From positions 133,640,671-133,704,670 of the forward strand of contig OY986438.1 of assembly GCA_963920525.1 (NCBI GenBank): a stretch of 64,000 nt of DNA, given 5' to 3'. Under the pieces are notes generated by a model that saw only the letters and a list, made by a program, of their open reading frames with translations, searched no databases and had not been told where the DNA came from. Of this stretch, positions 22,230 to 34,978 are shown one piece after another. Position numbers and translations under genes: made by a program. Origin of the DNA: Dichetophora obliterata (taxonomy: Eukaryota > Arthropoda > Insecta > Diptera > Sciomyzidae). The first letter of the stretch is position 1. Every line of letters begins with the position of its first letter.

Positions 22230-24849
22230 TGGCTTATTGGGTTTTTTATCATCTATATAGTCTTTGCTAACCACACTTAATAAATATAATGAATTTTCAA
22301 GGTTTCATTAACAATGCTCAGAAGTGTAGCGTTCGTAAACCTCTGTCCACAGTTGTACATAATCTATGAATGCGTAAGTAAACTATTACTTTTTAAGCTT
22401 GTTCTACAAGTGCCAAAAAAGCTTATAAAAATATTGTGGTTAAGGTTATAAAAAAAAAAAAGATAAAGAAAATCTTGCCTGAGTTGTTTTATCACGAGGG
22501 TTTTGTTTTGATTTTTCTACAATTGCTGCAATAGTCAATTTCAATTTTTTTTTTTCTTGTTATAATATTATTCTAAAGCATTTTAGCCTGTTGGGTCATT
22601 TTTGCAGTTTGATAAGCATTTTCTTGTAATAATTAGATATATTATTATTTTTGTGCCCATAGCTACTTAAATGTCATTGTTCTTTAAAAATAAAAAATAC
22701 ACAGATTAGTGTTAATATATAAAAGATGAATTTTTGATGAGTTTGACTACTTTCTGTATCAGTATTGTGAATTTTTCTTTCATGACACACATTGTTTTTT
22801 TTTTTCAATCAACCCCCTCAAAAATAAAGAAAAACGTTCTTTACTTGAAAAACATTGGGAAGTAGCTTCAGAGTACGAAAAAATACTTGACAACTTGATG
22901 TATAAAAAAAGTCTCCCTGCCTCGTCAGTCTGAAAAAGCAACATCCGCTAAATTCTCCCTAATAGTTTTTAAAGCTTCACGATTGCAAGCTTGACTAAAC
23001 TTTGACACTTAATAAAAAACAGATGCAAATTCCACCAAGACAGCGTCCGTTCCGTCAACAACCCATGGCAACACGGCAAGACAAGCCAACATCTAGACGG
23101 TACACGGTGTTAGACAGGCATTTGAGTTGTTGTTTAGTGTTGTTGTTTTTACCTTTGTTATGTCAGTGTTTCTGTGTCTGCTGGAAATGCATTTGTCTGT
23201 AAAATTAACCAATAAATATGCATGTGTATTTGTGGGTGTGTATGTGTGGGTGTTTTTCTGTAGTAGTGTTAAGCGCCGTTTTTCACTTAATAGTCACAGG
23301 ATGTTTCAATTCTCAAGCAGCTTTGCACCTTCTTCATTTTCTAGCTTTATTGTTTTTGTTTATTTTTTTTTATTCTGCCTGTGTTGCAGCTTTTTGCATC
23401 TCAACTTCATCTTCGCAGCAGTTTTGCTGCGACCCCATCTTTGTTGTTGTCTGTGCACTTAAGTTGATGTTTTTGTGGGGGGGATCTTGGGTAGCACCAG
23501 TTTGTTTTACCTTAACTAAGCAGCACAGTTTTTAGAGCTACTGTAAGAATGTACTGTATAACATTTTGGCGGCACTAATTTTTTTAGAATTATTTACATA
23601 TATACTTTGAACCTTCTAATTTATAATTAACTTGTTTAAAATCTTGGAATTCCCTCTTTGTAATTCTTTAAACGAAATTAGCTTTTATTTACACTTATAT
23701 CTAAGCTATATCAGTTGGCCATAACGCTGATGACATTCTCTTTAGTTCTTCAGTTTTTCGCGACTTTGCGCTTATAACAATTTTTATTTTCCTATCTATG
23801 CAAATATTCAGCCTTGTTTAGATTTCATAATTTTCCCCAACTAACTTGTTTTCTTCTTTCCTTTTTACTTTTTTTTCACAGCCATTGAAAATGTTTTGGC
23901 CATTATTTACTTCTTTTTATGAAGCTCACTTGAATATTTTTTTATGCTATCTACACATTTTTCCTACAACTTTTTTAGTTTCTGGAATTTTTTTTTAACC
24001 AAATTTATTGGCTCAGTTCTTGCAGCTTTCCAAAGTGTTGCAACTTTTTGCATTTAGTTTTACTTTTTTGTTGTTTTTACATTGTTGAATGATGCTTCCA
24101 TTTATTCGACTATTTTACGAAATTGGCATTTTTGTTTATTTTTGTTGTTTCCTTCTTTTTTTTTTTTTTGCCTTTGCTAGTTTCTGCCATTGTGCTATCT
24201 ACCACCTGTCGCAAAAGTTTGCCAGTTCCTTCTCTACATCACGCCATGAAGTCAATGCATAGCTTCTCTAAATGTTATTGTTATCCTAAAATTACACAAG
24301 CAGTCACGTTTTACGTAAGATATGCATTACGTTAACTTTGCATCTTTGCCTTGTCTTGCATTGAGCTGGCTACCCGCAGCAGTTGATGAAATCGTAGCAT
24401 CTAAACTATTGTTCGAGAACATTGTTTGAGAAGTTCGATAGAGCTACATAGAAAGAGTTTAGCAGTCAGAAATAAGGAATCCAAAGAATTTAACGAATTT
24501 TGAAGCAATTTTGTCGATCGGACTACTGTTTAATATGCCGATTATCTAAAACAAGTAAAGAAATTACTAATTATTTTTCATGAAAGACTTTTCATAAATA
24601 TTTTAAGACCAAATCGAAACATATTTTTATGACATAATTTCAAATATTTTTTGATTGAAATAGCTAGTAAAGAAAAGAATGTTAATAAAATATTTAGACC
24701 ATTTTTAAAATGTTTGGCTCATTTAATAAATACATGCCAAAAAATAATATTTTTAAACCAACAATTAAAAAGCACTTAGAGCAATAGACTTAAATAAAAA
24801 TGCTTAAAAGATCTTCAAAAACACCAGAAATACTAACCGCTTCAGAAGC
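22230..24849. other. non-coding stretch, T-rich
   Basis: Long T-runs give several Phe/Leu-rich frames (23002-23535 and 24123-24335) that look spurious. No domain is recognised. It looks like intronic or intergenic host DNA. Confidence 0.55.
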
Positions 24850-26275
24850 ATCATTGAGAGCAAGCTACCTTCTATTAAAAAACTAGTACGGAAGAGGTCG
24901 CTGAAGATTCTCTCGATCCATCTTCTCACTTTTTCACTCTCATTCCTGATCACTTATCTTGCTAACCTACGCGAATAAAGCGTAAGATCAGGTCACCATG
25001 GTGAAGTCCGTATCTTACTGAGCAAAGACGCGACCTAAAAGATTTCATCAAACCACCCAATTTGCTGACCAAGAAGAAATAGGGGGGGAATTTAAATGCA
25101 GACTTTAAGTTTTTAAAACAAACGCGCGTAGAGTAAAAATACACTTTTGAAAGAACTTCTGCTCAAGCAAAGAAAAAAACTACGAACACAACAAGGCTCA
25201 GAAAGCAACTCACAAAGCCGCCTACCAAAGCAGAGCCAGCTATGCAAATACAATGGTGAGTGAACGGAGAGCAGTCCGGAATCCCTTGAAAAGGTTTTAA
25301 ATGTACATATTTCCGGCTGTACTGAAGCTTTAAACATAATCGCAATACAATGACACATGACAAGCCCGCTACAGATTCCACACGACTAAATAACGTCGAA
25401 GAAAATCTTATGGGCTATAAACTCGTTCTCGGGATATAAATCTCCGGGACAAGACTATATAATTCTTACCATGTTGCAAACGGCCGAATCACGAGTCGCT
25501 CAAAGGCTGGAGAATTGATATAACGGATGTATAAGGCTCAACTATGTACCTGTGGCCTGGTGGACAGCGAGGGTTGTATTCTTACCAAAAGCAGACAAGA
25601 GCAGTCATCTATATCCGAAGAATTACGGGTCAATAAGTCTAACCTCCTTTGTACTCAAAACGCTCGAGAAAGAGATTGTATTGCACCCACGAAATGATTC
25701 ATTCCAGTAAGCAACCAACCAATATGCATACGTGAAAGGGATGTCGATTGAAACAACAAAACACTCCCAGGTGTCTACAGAAAAATACCTCCATCACAAA
25801 AAATACTCACTTAATGATTTTTTTGACATCTCAGGTGCATTCAAAAATTGTTTAACTGTAGCCGTCTTGAACGGACTACGTTCAATAGATGCATCACCAG
25901 CTATAAACATATGGACAATGTACTAAATTGCAGAAGGGTTCGACCTGAGTTGGGTACTAAATCCATAGAAAGGGAAGCTCGCCGTGGGAGACCCCAGAGA
26001 GGAATCCTCTAGCCCCTACTATTAAATCTTGTTTTCAATGAACTACTCAAAACCTTCGAAGGTAGAGCCCCGAATATAACAGCCAATGCAGATGACATAA
26101 GCATAATTATAGTGCGAAAACGTCTATCAGTAATAAGCTCCACAATGGAGAGCACACTCAAAGAGGTACTTAAATGGCCAAATCCAGTCAGTCTAAGCAT
26201 TAGCGCAGAGAAAACGGATCGTTATCTGTTCACGGAGAGGTACAAAATGCAATCGTGGAGCAAGAGAAGAGAAGA
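24850..26275 (+). pseudogene. LOA-like (R1/I group) LINE, 5' fragment with reverse transcriptase
   Basis: Interrupted frames show the linker between endonuclease and RT (RSPW, then TGA, then SPYLTEQRRDLKDF at about 24985-25050). They then show RVVFLPKADKSSH with PKNYGSISLTSFVLKTLEK (25560-25670), FDISGAFKNCLTVAVLNGLRS (25820-25900), RGTPQRGIL with LLKTFEGR (25990-26065) and a degraded A-x-A-D-D-I motif near 26085, ending LFTERYK. The order is that of an R1/I/LOA-type RT. Numerous stops and shifts. Its continuation appears at 31076. Confidence 0.8.
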
Positions 26276-26369
26276 TCGTGGACCGACGACATGCGCCTCA
26301 TACCTTCGTGTTTAGATTTCTTTATTGAGTCTTTGGAAAAAAGATCCTTCCAGACTATGATTAATTATT

Positions 26370-28795
26370 TAAAAATAAAATAACGGTAATTACAATACAA
26401 TTACAATACAAATAAACTATTTAACAATTCTTTAAAACATTCTTTAGACATTATAAATCAAATAAAACTCGTGACGATAGATCATTACATAAAGACAGAG
26501 CTCCTTGAAATGTCTCATTACGAGCACAATTAGACCTATGCAATTGAATTGAAAAAACTTTAAAACGTCGCAACCTTCTTGAAGGTATATCGAAATTTAT
26601 GAGTGCCAAAAGTGAAGGACAGTCAATGTTACTCGATATTATGTCATAGATAACAATAAGAGACTGAACTTTTTTCCGCGAATCCAAAGTCTTAATGCCT
26701 AAAAGCAGGCATCTAACATTGTATGAGGGATATTCTTCACGGTAATATAATGACCGAAGAGCAAGTTTTTAGAATATTTGTTGAATTTGTTCCAATCTCA
26801 GCGTGTGCACGGCAAAATGTGGACTCCAAATAAAAGATGCATATTCTAGTATAGATCTTACAAAGGAATTGAACAAGTACTTTAAGGTATGAGGGTCAGA
26901 GAATTCTGAACTATTTCTACGGATGAACGCAAGTAAAGAGTAAACTTTAGGGACTATATAGTTAACGTGTTGATTAAAAGTAAACTTAATATCAAATATG
27001 ACACCAAGATAGTTGATCGATTGAACATATTTAAGAGGTACGCCAGAAATAGAGAAGGGGTATTAAAGGAAATTACTGCTTTTAGAAAAAGTAATATGAA
27101 AGCATTTAGAAATATTTAAAGGTAGAGCATTCAAACTACTCCATTGGTACAAGTTATATAAATCAGTTTGTAAGGAAATTACATTAGATAAGCAACTAAC
27201 CCTTCGAAATAGTTTTAGGTCATCTGCATAAAGTAAAAGTTTTGAATTGCAGAAAATTTTATTTATATCATTTATGAATAATATAAAAAATAAGGAACCA
27301 ATGATACTACCTTGCAGTACACCCGAAGAAGCAAGAAACTTTTAAGAATATGCATTATTGATTGAAAAACAGCAAGATCTTCCACTTAAATAAGACTTAA
27401 TCCAGCCTAAAAAGGATGAATGAAATCTCATTTTACACAGTTTAGCAATTAAATTTTTATGACAATTTTTTGTCGAACGCCCCTGTAAAATCTGTATAAA
27501 TTGCATCGATTTGAACGTCCAGCGTACAGTGGAACGTCCAGCTATGAAACCATGCTGTTCTGGGTAGAAACTACGTTTGACGAGGAAAAAGAGTTTATTT
27601 TTTATGATTCGCTCGAAAAGTTTAGAGATTGAAGAAAGTTTAAAAATGGGTCGTTAGTGACTAATATCATATCTAGATCCAGATTTAAAAATAGGAGTTA
27701 TATGTGCCATTTTTCAGCTATCTAAAAATATTCCAGAGGCTAAGGACTTATTAAAGATTTTACACAAAGGGGCTGACAAGGCGCGAGCACAGTTCAGTAA
27801 TACCATTGGGGAAAGCCCATCAATGTTGGCTTTGACAGAGTTTTTTTCTTGTCTAAGCGAAACAAAAACGTCCGATTCATTAAGCGCCAAACCAGAAAGG
27901 AATCTACGTTTGACAGAACTTTGCTGTGGAAATTTGTAGTGTTAACATAGTTGGAACTCAAAAAAGTCAGCAAATATGTTCACTGTTTCATTGATTGTAA
28001 AAGAAGAGACACCATTTAAATGCATTTCAGTTGGAATAGTTGAGCCACACTTTTTAGATTGAATGAAATTCCAAAAAGATTTAGGATTCGATTTGATATT
28101 AACCTCGATCCCCAAGATACATTATTTATATAATAATTTATTTAAAAAATTGAACTCTCTCATATAATGCATATATTTTGCTTTATGATCTGCATAGTAA
28201 GTGGATTTAAATAATTTCAGATGCTTATTACGAAGATTTTTTAATTTTTTTAGTCCATTAGTATACCACGGTAGTTTATGCGATTTTCTGATATATTGTG
28301 TAATATTATCATAACGAATTTGAGCTACTTGAGTTTTAAAAACATCGAAACAAGTTGCGACATTTTTTCCATCAAGTAATGAAAGCCAATATTAGCTGAA
28401 AATATTTGAAAAATTTTCGAAATTGCACAATTTGAAGTTGAAAACACAGTTTGATTGGCGAGAGCATATAAAGTCATAGAACTCTTTTTTTAGTATTAGA
28501 AGCACATGATGCATATCGGACGGACAGATCGGAAAGAAACTCTCGGATAATTCATAATTAATATTATTGGATAGACAAATTAAATCTTAAACTCTATTTA
28601 AACTATTTATATATGAATTGATTTGTATTAGTTCAATACTCAGCAAACTATCAATAAAATACATTTCATGATTATGGTTAATATTTAACGGTGTGAGTTG
28701 ACTTGCAATTAATGACCAGGAAATATTATTGAGGTTAAAATCGCCAATGACTGATAAGTGACTGTTATCGCCAATCGATGAATGACCAGCTAATA
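26370..28795 (-). pseudogene. jockey-like/CR1-group LINE, minus strand, degraded
   Basis: From high to low coordinates, the endonuclease part shows LSVIGDFNLNNISWS (about 28710-28755), RT shows LLYADDLKLFRRVSCLSN (about 27180-27240), and the C-terminus shows an SLIVIYDIISSNIDCPSLL stretch with RRLRRFKVF (26450-26690). The frame is broken many times. The 3' end lies near 26385-26410, where ttgta units occur. The 5' end is cut by a TIR element at 28796. It sits between the two halves of the LOA-like LINE. Confidence 0.8.
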
Positions 28796-29066
28796 CATTG
28801 GCCACATTCAGCGCAGAAAACAGTTGGCAATTGTTGTGTGAAAATTCGCTGAATGGTCGAATTTTGGAAGCGCTAACTAAAACTGATTAGGTAGCGGATG
28901 CATTTTAATCGAGCGAACAAATGCTATGCTACATGAACACAACTGTTTCGTTGTCTGTCAGATGCTGCTACTGACGCTATTAAGTTAATAAACGCAGAAA
29001 GGACGCAGTAAATTTAAGTGAGAAACCTCTGCAATTGAATTAAATTTACATAAAAATTATATATAA

Positions 29067-30418
29067 CTAGCTGACCCCGCAAACGTTGTTTTGCCATGTA
29101 AATAATTTCTAGAGAATTTTTAGTGTAGAAAAAAAAGAACTAATTTATTGGAAGTGTATAAGGATGTGGAATATGAGTGAAAAAGGCATGGAGCGCTGTA
29201 AACGATGAGGGAATATAGAAATAACAAAACACCAAACATTAATTTTTTCAATTTATTAAAAGTAATAATTATTTATACCATTAATTTATTACATAATATT
29301 AATCTCTTAATGCTACAGAGTGGACAATATTTTTTGTTAGCCCGCCTTCGATATCGTTTTTCATTAATTTTTTAATGACTAATCGCGTACCGTTGCACAG
29401 CCGTGGCGGGTTCAAATTACGAAGCAAGATAATTGGAGATCCAATCTTCAATTGTAAGTTATGTGAGGGCATGCCTGGCAAACCCAGTGAGTTCAAAAAC
29501 TCTGTTGGAAAATTTACGGCTTCAGTGTCATCGCAAACTGTATCAATAGATTTATATGATACCAAGTCCCCTGGCAATAACTGTTGTATCTTCAGATTCA
29601 AAATGTCAACGTCCACATTTTTTGCAGCTAAAATTGCTCTTTCTGCAAGCCACTCGAGATTTATGTAATTCGTGTGTACATCGGGAAATATTTGTTCAAT
29701 GAGAGCATCTTGCGATTGTTCAGAAATCAGTCGCTGATTTTATGTATCCAGTTTCATCTATAGTGACTTTTCCATCGCCGATATCTAAGAGTTGTTTTGA
29801 GAATGTTTCAGCGGATCGATCTTGAAGCATTTGAACGCGCATATTTACTTTCAGCTGTACTATTTCAACATTACGCCACAATGGCGATGTTTTTAAGCAG
29901 GCGTTGATTTCATCAACGTGGAATGACGGGAAGTGTTTATCTGAAGTCAACTGAAAGGACTAACAGAGTGCCACCAAGGCTTCTTGTTCGAGAGAAATAG
30001 GAGACCATCTTCGTTGTCATCCCTACTCCGTGCTGTTTACTGGGTGAGAAGTGACACCGGTAGACACATGGAGGTGATAACTTACCAAGTGATTATAATT
30101 GATGTTATCGAGCGGGATAAAAAATGATAAAATTATCAAAATGACTATTAAAAAGCAGGGGTTGGTGATAGAATAGTAAAAATTTAGGGTTGTATGTATT
30201 TTTTAATGCCACATAATAAAAAATTTAAAAAAAAAATTATCAAAAAAATGAAAAAATTTTTGGGGTAGACACCCCTTTTCACTTAGAGGTTTGAAAAACA
30301 GATAATAGCCGATTCTCAGACTAACTGAATATGCATAAAAAATTTCATAAGAATCGGTCAAGCCGTTTCGGAGGAGTATGGGAACGAACATTGTGACACG
30401 AGAATTTTATATATTAGA
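29067..30418 (-). mobile_element. Helitron B with helicase remnants
   Basis: On the minus strand it starts TCTAATATATAAAATT after an A (30418) and ends CTAG (29067-29070) before a T. A GCAAA/TTTGC hairpin (29079-29094) lies about 10 bases inside the 3' end. Helicase fragments are in the same orientation, upstream of that 3' end, as expected. It is 1352 bp, so most of the Rep/helicase gene is lost. Confidence 0.85.
29299..29950 (-). pseudogene. Pif1-like helicase C-terminal fragment of Helitron B
   Basis: Two frames in series, 29950-29720 and about 29715-29299, separated by a frameshift. The first contains SPLWRNVEIVQLKVNMR, the helicase motif before the loader loop. The second contains FLNSLGLPGMPSHNLQLK, PIILLRNLNP and LCNGTRLVIKKLM, which are hallmark C-terminal blocks of Helitron Pif1-type helicases. 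The ATP-binding N-terminal half and the Rep HUH nuclease are absent. Confidence 0.88.
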
Positions 30419-30537
30419 TTAAATTTAAACTAGCTTCTGACGTGTAGAGAAGCAACACATTCAGAGAAAAACATCGCGCACTAAGGTAGCGCTACCATTA
30501 CAGTTCACATCAGTTGTCTGCGCTGAATGCGGCCATT

Positions 30538-31075
30538 GTCAACAGGCGCTGCGTAGATGGAATCAGGGCTGGAAAATGGAATATAAGATACACAAATATA
30601 CAAAATGCCTTTTGGTCCGTTAAAAGCGACACAGAGATGGTCAAGCAAAGAATCCGTATTTTGAAGTGGATGCAACGATGAGCACAGTAAACGCTTTACC
30701 GCCTGTCTTTACAGAATCTCTATTTTTCCGGTATACTTGAAACATGATAATTTATTAACTAACGAGCGTTAATATTTCGCTGCCAAAGAGATGGGCTCAA
30801 AATTAAGTCGTATAATTGTTCCGATACACCTAATTTAAAATTAACACTATCAAGATTTGCCATAATAGCGTCTTTCTTAACAAGCTTAATGCATATTAGA
30901 TGGTTCCGTGTTTATAGTAGCATGCTTAAGCACATAAGATATAATGTTCTCTTCAGAAACATGCGGCTTAAATGATGCACATATTTAAGTGCACATATTT
31001 TATTTTTTTTTTGAGACAACATCTAGTTCAAAGCTATCATTTAGCCCAATGATAGTTGCAGAGCGATTAATTAGC
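30538..31075. other. non-coding stretch between nested elements
   Basis: No protein motif or repeat was recognised. It may be decayed LOA-like LINE sequence. Confidence 0.4.
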
Positions 31076-31867
31076 GAAAGTTAGGCTGAAGAAAGCCACC
31101 ATTGCGCTATATGCATCCAGGAAGATGCTAGGCAGATGGGGTCTCGCGCCCATTCTAATGTATTGGATCTATGTAACGGTTGTTGGTCCTATTCTACTCT
31201 TTGGAATTATTGTGTGGTGGCCGGCTGTTGAAAAATCAAAGTACTTCAAGTACATGGAGAAAAATCAGCGGCAAGGAGTGCTTTGCATTACGAAAGCGCT
31301 GAAGTAAACTCCAACTAAAGGGCTTGAAACCATTCTATATATGAACCCCAGGACTTACACGCAAAACTAATTGCCGAAAAAACGTCAAAACTGCTCACGG
31401 CGGCAGGCAACATGCACTTTAAAAATTTCGGTCATTGAACAAGTGGCAAGAATCTACTTAGTAGCACGGACTACATGAAACCTCGCACAATTGTCAATTT
31501 CAAAACATGAGTACTTCAAGGACCAAATGAATGCTGCAAAAGCAATCGCGTCGGAAGCGAATTTCATCTGGGGGGGCAGTACAAATGGTGGTGCAAACAA
31601 AGTTCACCAAAAATTTCTTCACATGAAACATGAAGAAGAGAGAAAGAAGAGGAAAATATATAATACAAAAATATTATCGTTGTAAAAAAACTGATATTTT
31701 GAATAACTTTTCCTTTTAAATTGTTTATCTAGCTAAAAAAGTGGGGGGCAACTGCCCACCTTTCCCCCCCCGCTTCCGACGCCAATGTGCAAAAGTATAA
31801 AGCAAGCACAGCGGGCGGTCAACATATTTACAGACGGCTCCAAAACGCCTACGGGGGCAGGTGCGAC
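31076..31867 (+). pseudogene. LOA-like LINE, 3' fragment with RNase H start
   Basis: The reading KKATIALYASRKMLGRWGLA continues into IVWWPAVEKS, ITKALK and TPTKGLETIL, a block that follows the RT in R1/LOA-type elements. After a hAT insertion (about 31568-31786), the frame resumes with VNIFTDGSKTPTGAGAT at about 31818-31868, the first RNase H motif. RNase H in this position favours the LOA or I groups. The mariner at 31858 cuts it. Confidence 0.78.
31568..31786 (+). mobile_element. hAT 3' end remnant (ZMYM-like C-terminus)
   Basis: A frame with KFLHMKHEEERKKRK resembles the extreme C-terminus of a hAT transposase. It is followed by a terminal region that reads, in reverse complement, cattggcgtcggaagcgggg, like a hAT TIR (CAnTGGCGTCGG). 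Only the end survives. It interrupts the LOA-like LINE. Confidence 0.45.
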
Positions 31868-33157
31868 TAGAGCGCAATTTTTAAATTTTAAATAAAACAC
31901 AGATATTTAATAAACAAATCGTGAAACTTTATTATATCGTAAAGTAGACAGAATGAGGTTATGTATGGAACAATATATCGTGCAGATGGCCGCCGCGGCT
32001 TTGCTGGCATACACGCGATCTTTTAATGAAATTTTCAATGACCGTTTTGCATAAATGCTGCGGTATTTCATTAATGCAGCGTCCAATTTTCTCTTTTAAG
32101 GCTTGAGTCGTCGTCGGCTTATTCGCGTAAGCCATCGACTTCAAAAAACCCCAAAGAAAAAAAATCTAATGGTGTTAAATCGCACGATCTAGGCGGCCAA
32201 TTCTGATCTCCAAAACGCGAAATAACACGACCGGGAAATGACTGTTGCAGCAATTGAATTGTTTCTCTATCTGTATGACATGTGGCGCCGTCTTGTTGGA
32301 ACCACATGCCCTCCACATTCATTTCTTCAATTCAAGGCAAGAAAAAACTGGTTATCATTTCAAGATACCGAACACCATTGACTGTTTGCGCTTGACCTGC
32401 CTCATTTTCATAAAAAAAAGGTCCAATGATTCCTCCAGCCCAAAAACCACACCACACAGTGACACGTTGAGGATGTATTTGCTTCTCGTGAATCACTCGA
32501 GGATTTTCCTCACCCCAAATGCGACAATTCTGCCTATTGACGAAGCCATCAAGATGGAAATGGGCCTCGTCACTGAAGATGATTTTAGCGGCAAAATCAG
32601 CATTTTCATGTTGTCTCTCCAATACCCAATTAACGAACTCCCTTCGCTGTCCATGGTCAGCTGGCTTCAGTTCCTGAGTCAATTGAACTTTGTATGCATG
32701 AAGATGCAAATCTTTCGTCAAAATTCGCTGCATAGTGGATTTAGAGACACCAATTTGCTGAGCTCGGTGTCGAATTGAGGTGGATGGAGTTTGAGCGACA
32801 TCATCACGTACAGCTGCGACATTTTCGGTCGATTGACCTGGTCGAAGGCGCGTTGTTATCTTTACATCACTAACAGACCCAGTTTCGGCAAATTTATTCA
32901 TTAATCTCTTTACAGTTGACTCTTTTGGAGCATTATTGTGAGCCCAAATTGATCGCAATTTGCGAACTGTAGCCGAAAACTTTCACCATTTTGGTAAAAC
33001 AATTTCACAATGAGAATACGTTGTTCATTCGTGTAGCGCTCCATTTTTACTAACCTCGTACCTTTTACTAGCAAACAATAACAATTGTTCAAAAGTCAAA
33101 CAATGACACTTCAAATGGCGCCAAATTTAAAAATTGCGTTCTTGTTGGGACACCTTT
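31858..33157 (-). mobile_element. mariner-family element, DD41D type
   Basis: Imperfect TIRs share aggtg, then gcgcaat/acgcaat and tttttaaattt, at 31858-31889 and in reverse complement at 33121-33157. The transposase lies between on the minus strand. About 1.3 kb is the normal size. A flanking TA is not clear, and the left TIR has lost a few bases. Confidence 0.8.
31959..33052 (-). pseudogene. mariner transposase, DD41D, one stop and two shifts
   Basis: The N-terminal helix-turn-helix (MERYTNEQRILIVKLFYQNG, 33052 down) is followed by a frameshift near 32950 into the main frame 32958-32332. That frame has IIFSDEAHFHLDGFVNRQNC with the first catalytic Asp. A stop near 32330 precedes MWFQQDGATCHTD (second Asp) and WPPRSCDLTPLDFF (third Asp). 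Forty-one residues separate the second and third Asp: DD41D, the 'rosa' type known from tephritids. A second shift near 32145 leads to the C-terminal frame (PTTTQALKEKI, FIKRSRVCQQSRGGH). Confidence 0.9.
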
Positions 33158-33298
33158 TATAAGGCGCAGCCATACAAACTTCCGAATCACTGCAGCATCT
33201 TTCAGGTTTAAGTATTCGAAATAAGGAAAGCGGCGGTGATAGACAGTTAGGAAAAAACAAGGATGTCTTCCTCTCCCGCAATGACAAAGTTGTTTTTG

Positions 33299-34114
33299 AG
33301 AAAAAAAGTAAAATATAACGATCTCAAAATGGTTTGTAAGAAAAGCTACATATGTCTTAAAGCAAAAGAAAAAATAGACTTTAACTAACAATATTTAGCC
33401 AAACAACACTCGATTCTTAAGTCTCAATTCTTAAAAAAGACTAAGATTTTTTTTTTGCTGTTTTGATATTTAAAAAAAATAACTTCCTTGCATGATATTT
33501 AACAATTTTGTTCATTTCTCCTTTATGGTTATTATTTCTTTAAAACACTTCTTAACAACAATTGTTAACAACCCATCGAATGGCAAGCTCAAAATTTTAG
33601 CATACAATTTTTGTTAATGCTGGGAAGCACAATTTTTTTCTAATCGAAATAGGTAAAAATAATCGTGGTCTTAGCCTGGTGTTTTAAATATATACTCCTA
33701 GGCAGGGTGTTGTTCAGAAATACTTGAAAAATCTAAATTAATAAAACTGTCTTCGATACCACCTTTGATGTCCGATATATAAAAACTTAAATTAATTTTT
33801 TTTCGAAAAAGTTAAAAGAATTGCGTTTAAGTTTACATTTCTCAAAAACATGATAATGCATATGCGAAAAATATTCAAATTATTTATACATACAAAAATG
33901 TAGACGTTCAGATAACAATCAATAGTTCTGTGGTATCTCAAGTGTATCTTTAGACAGGAATATCCTTCTCATAGCACACTGTGGGTGTCATCGTGTTAGG
34001 CAAAACATTGTTAGTTTAAGTTTATATATACATTTTCTTTAAGACAGATGTAGCTTTTCTTACAAGAATCTAAGACTTTTGAGATCGTTATATTGTATTT
34101 CCTTTACTTTTTAA
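33299..34114. mobile_element. foldback element, about 115-bp arms
   Basis: The left arm 33299-33412 and the reverse complement of 33991-34114 share aaaagtaaa, atataacgatctcaaaa, gtaagaaaagctacat, gtcttaaag and actaacaat in order. The interior is AT-rich without a gene. Confidence 0.75.
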
Positions 34115-34978
34115 AATTGAAAAAATGTTAAAATCAAACAAACTGTTAACCCTGTTGCATATGCAATAACCACAACAAAATAAGCCAAATCTTGAAGATT
34201 ATAGAGATCATTAAAAAAGCCTTGAAAACACTATAAAAAACTTCACAGTACATTATAGTGCTAAAACATGACAAACACAACTAAAAGATACTAAATCTTC
34301 TGAACTCACAGCATTTTCATTGTCAGTAAACATGTACCAAAATACTTATGCTACAACAACAATAAAAGCAACAACAACAAAAGTTATATCTACAACTAAA
34401 GAAAACCCTCAAAGAGGATTTTATTTTGTATTTATTTGATGTCTTGTTTTAACAAAAAAGGCACGCACTTAAAAGCATACCACTTTCGAACAATTCATTG
34501 CGGCAGATTGTTTGTTGGCCACGTTGAGACACATTCCGCCGAAAAAGCGAGACAACGCACACTGGGTCCACTTGTATGGCAGCCCTGCACAAAATTTAAA
34601 TTCTTTACGTGTCTTTACTAAAATTAGTAATAAAAAAATTCAAAGACATTCTTAATATGAATTTACTGTTATGAAATTTTAACAAGAGGGCGTGACACCT
34701 GATATATCTCAATAACAACCTAGAAATTTTATTCCTAAATGTCATATTTAGGCTAAAATGATTAAAAGAAAATTTCACGAATTGTTCAATGCACTCATTG
34801 TCAATGTTTTTTTTTTTTAAAGCATATAGCTCTTATTTAATCGTATTGAATGTTAAACTACAAAACAGAGTGCACAATTGTGGTCATAACAGGACAAATG
34901 GGCATGGCATCTCCCACACACATAAAATATTATATAACGATAATTTTTTACTACATTTTTTATACAAAAGGTTTGAAC

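Larger units (their letters stand above)
28796..30537. mobile_element. TIR element (about 27-bp ends) hosting Helitron B
   Basis: attggccacattcagcgcaga at 28796 matches the reverse complement of tctgcgctgaatgcggccatt ending at 30537. Without the Helitron, about 390 bp remain, a MITE-sized element. No duplication is evident. It interrupts the 5' part of the jockey-like LINE. Confidence 0.65.

Noticed and set aside
23002..23535. Cys/Phe/Leu-rich frames
   Set aside because: Low-complexity T/G-rich DNA; three overlapping frames look equally 'open'.
32245..32778. 177-codon plus-strand frame
   Set aside because: It is antisense to the mariner transposase, which has clear catalytic motifs.
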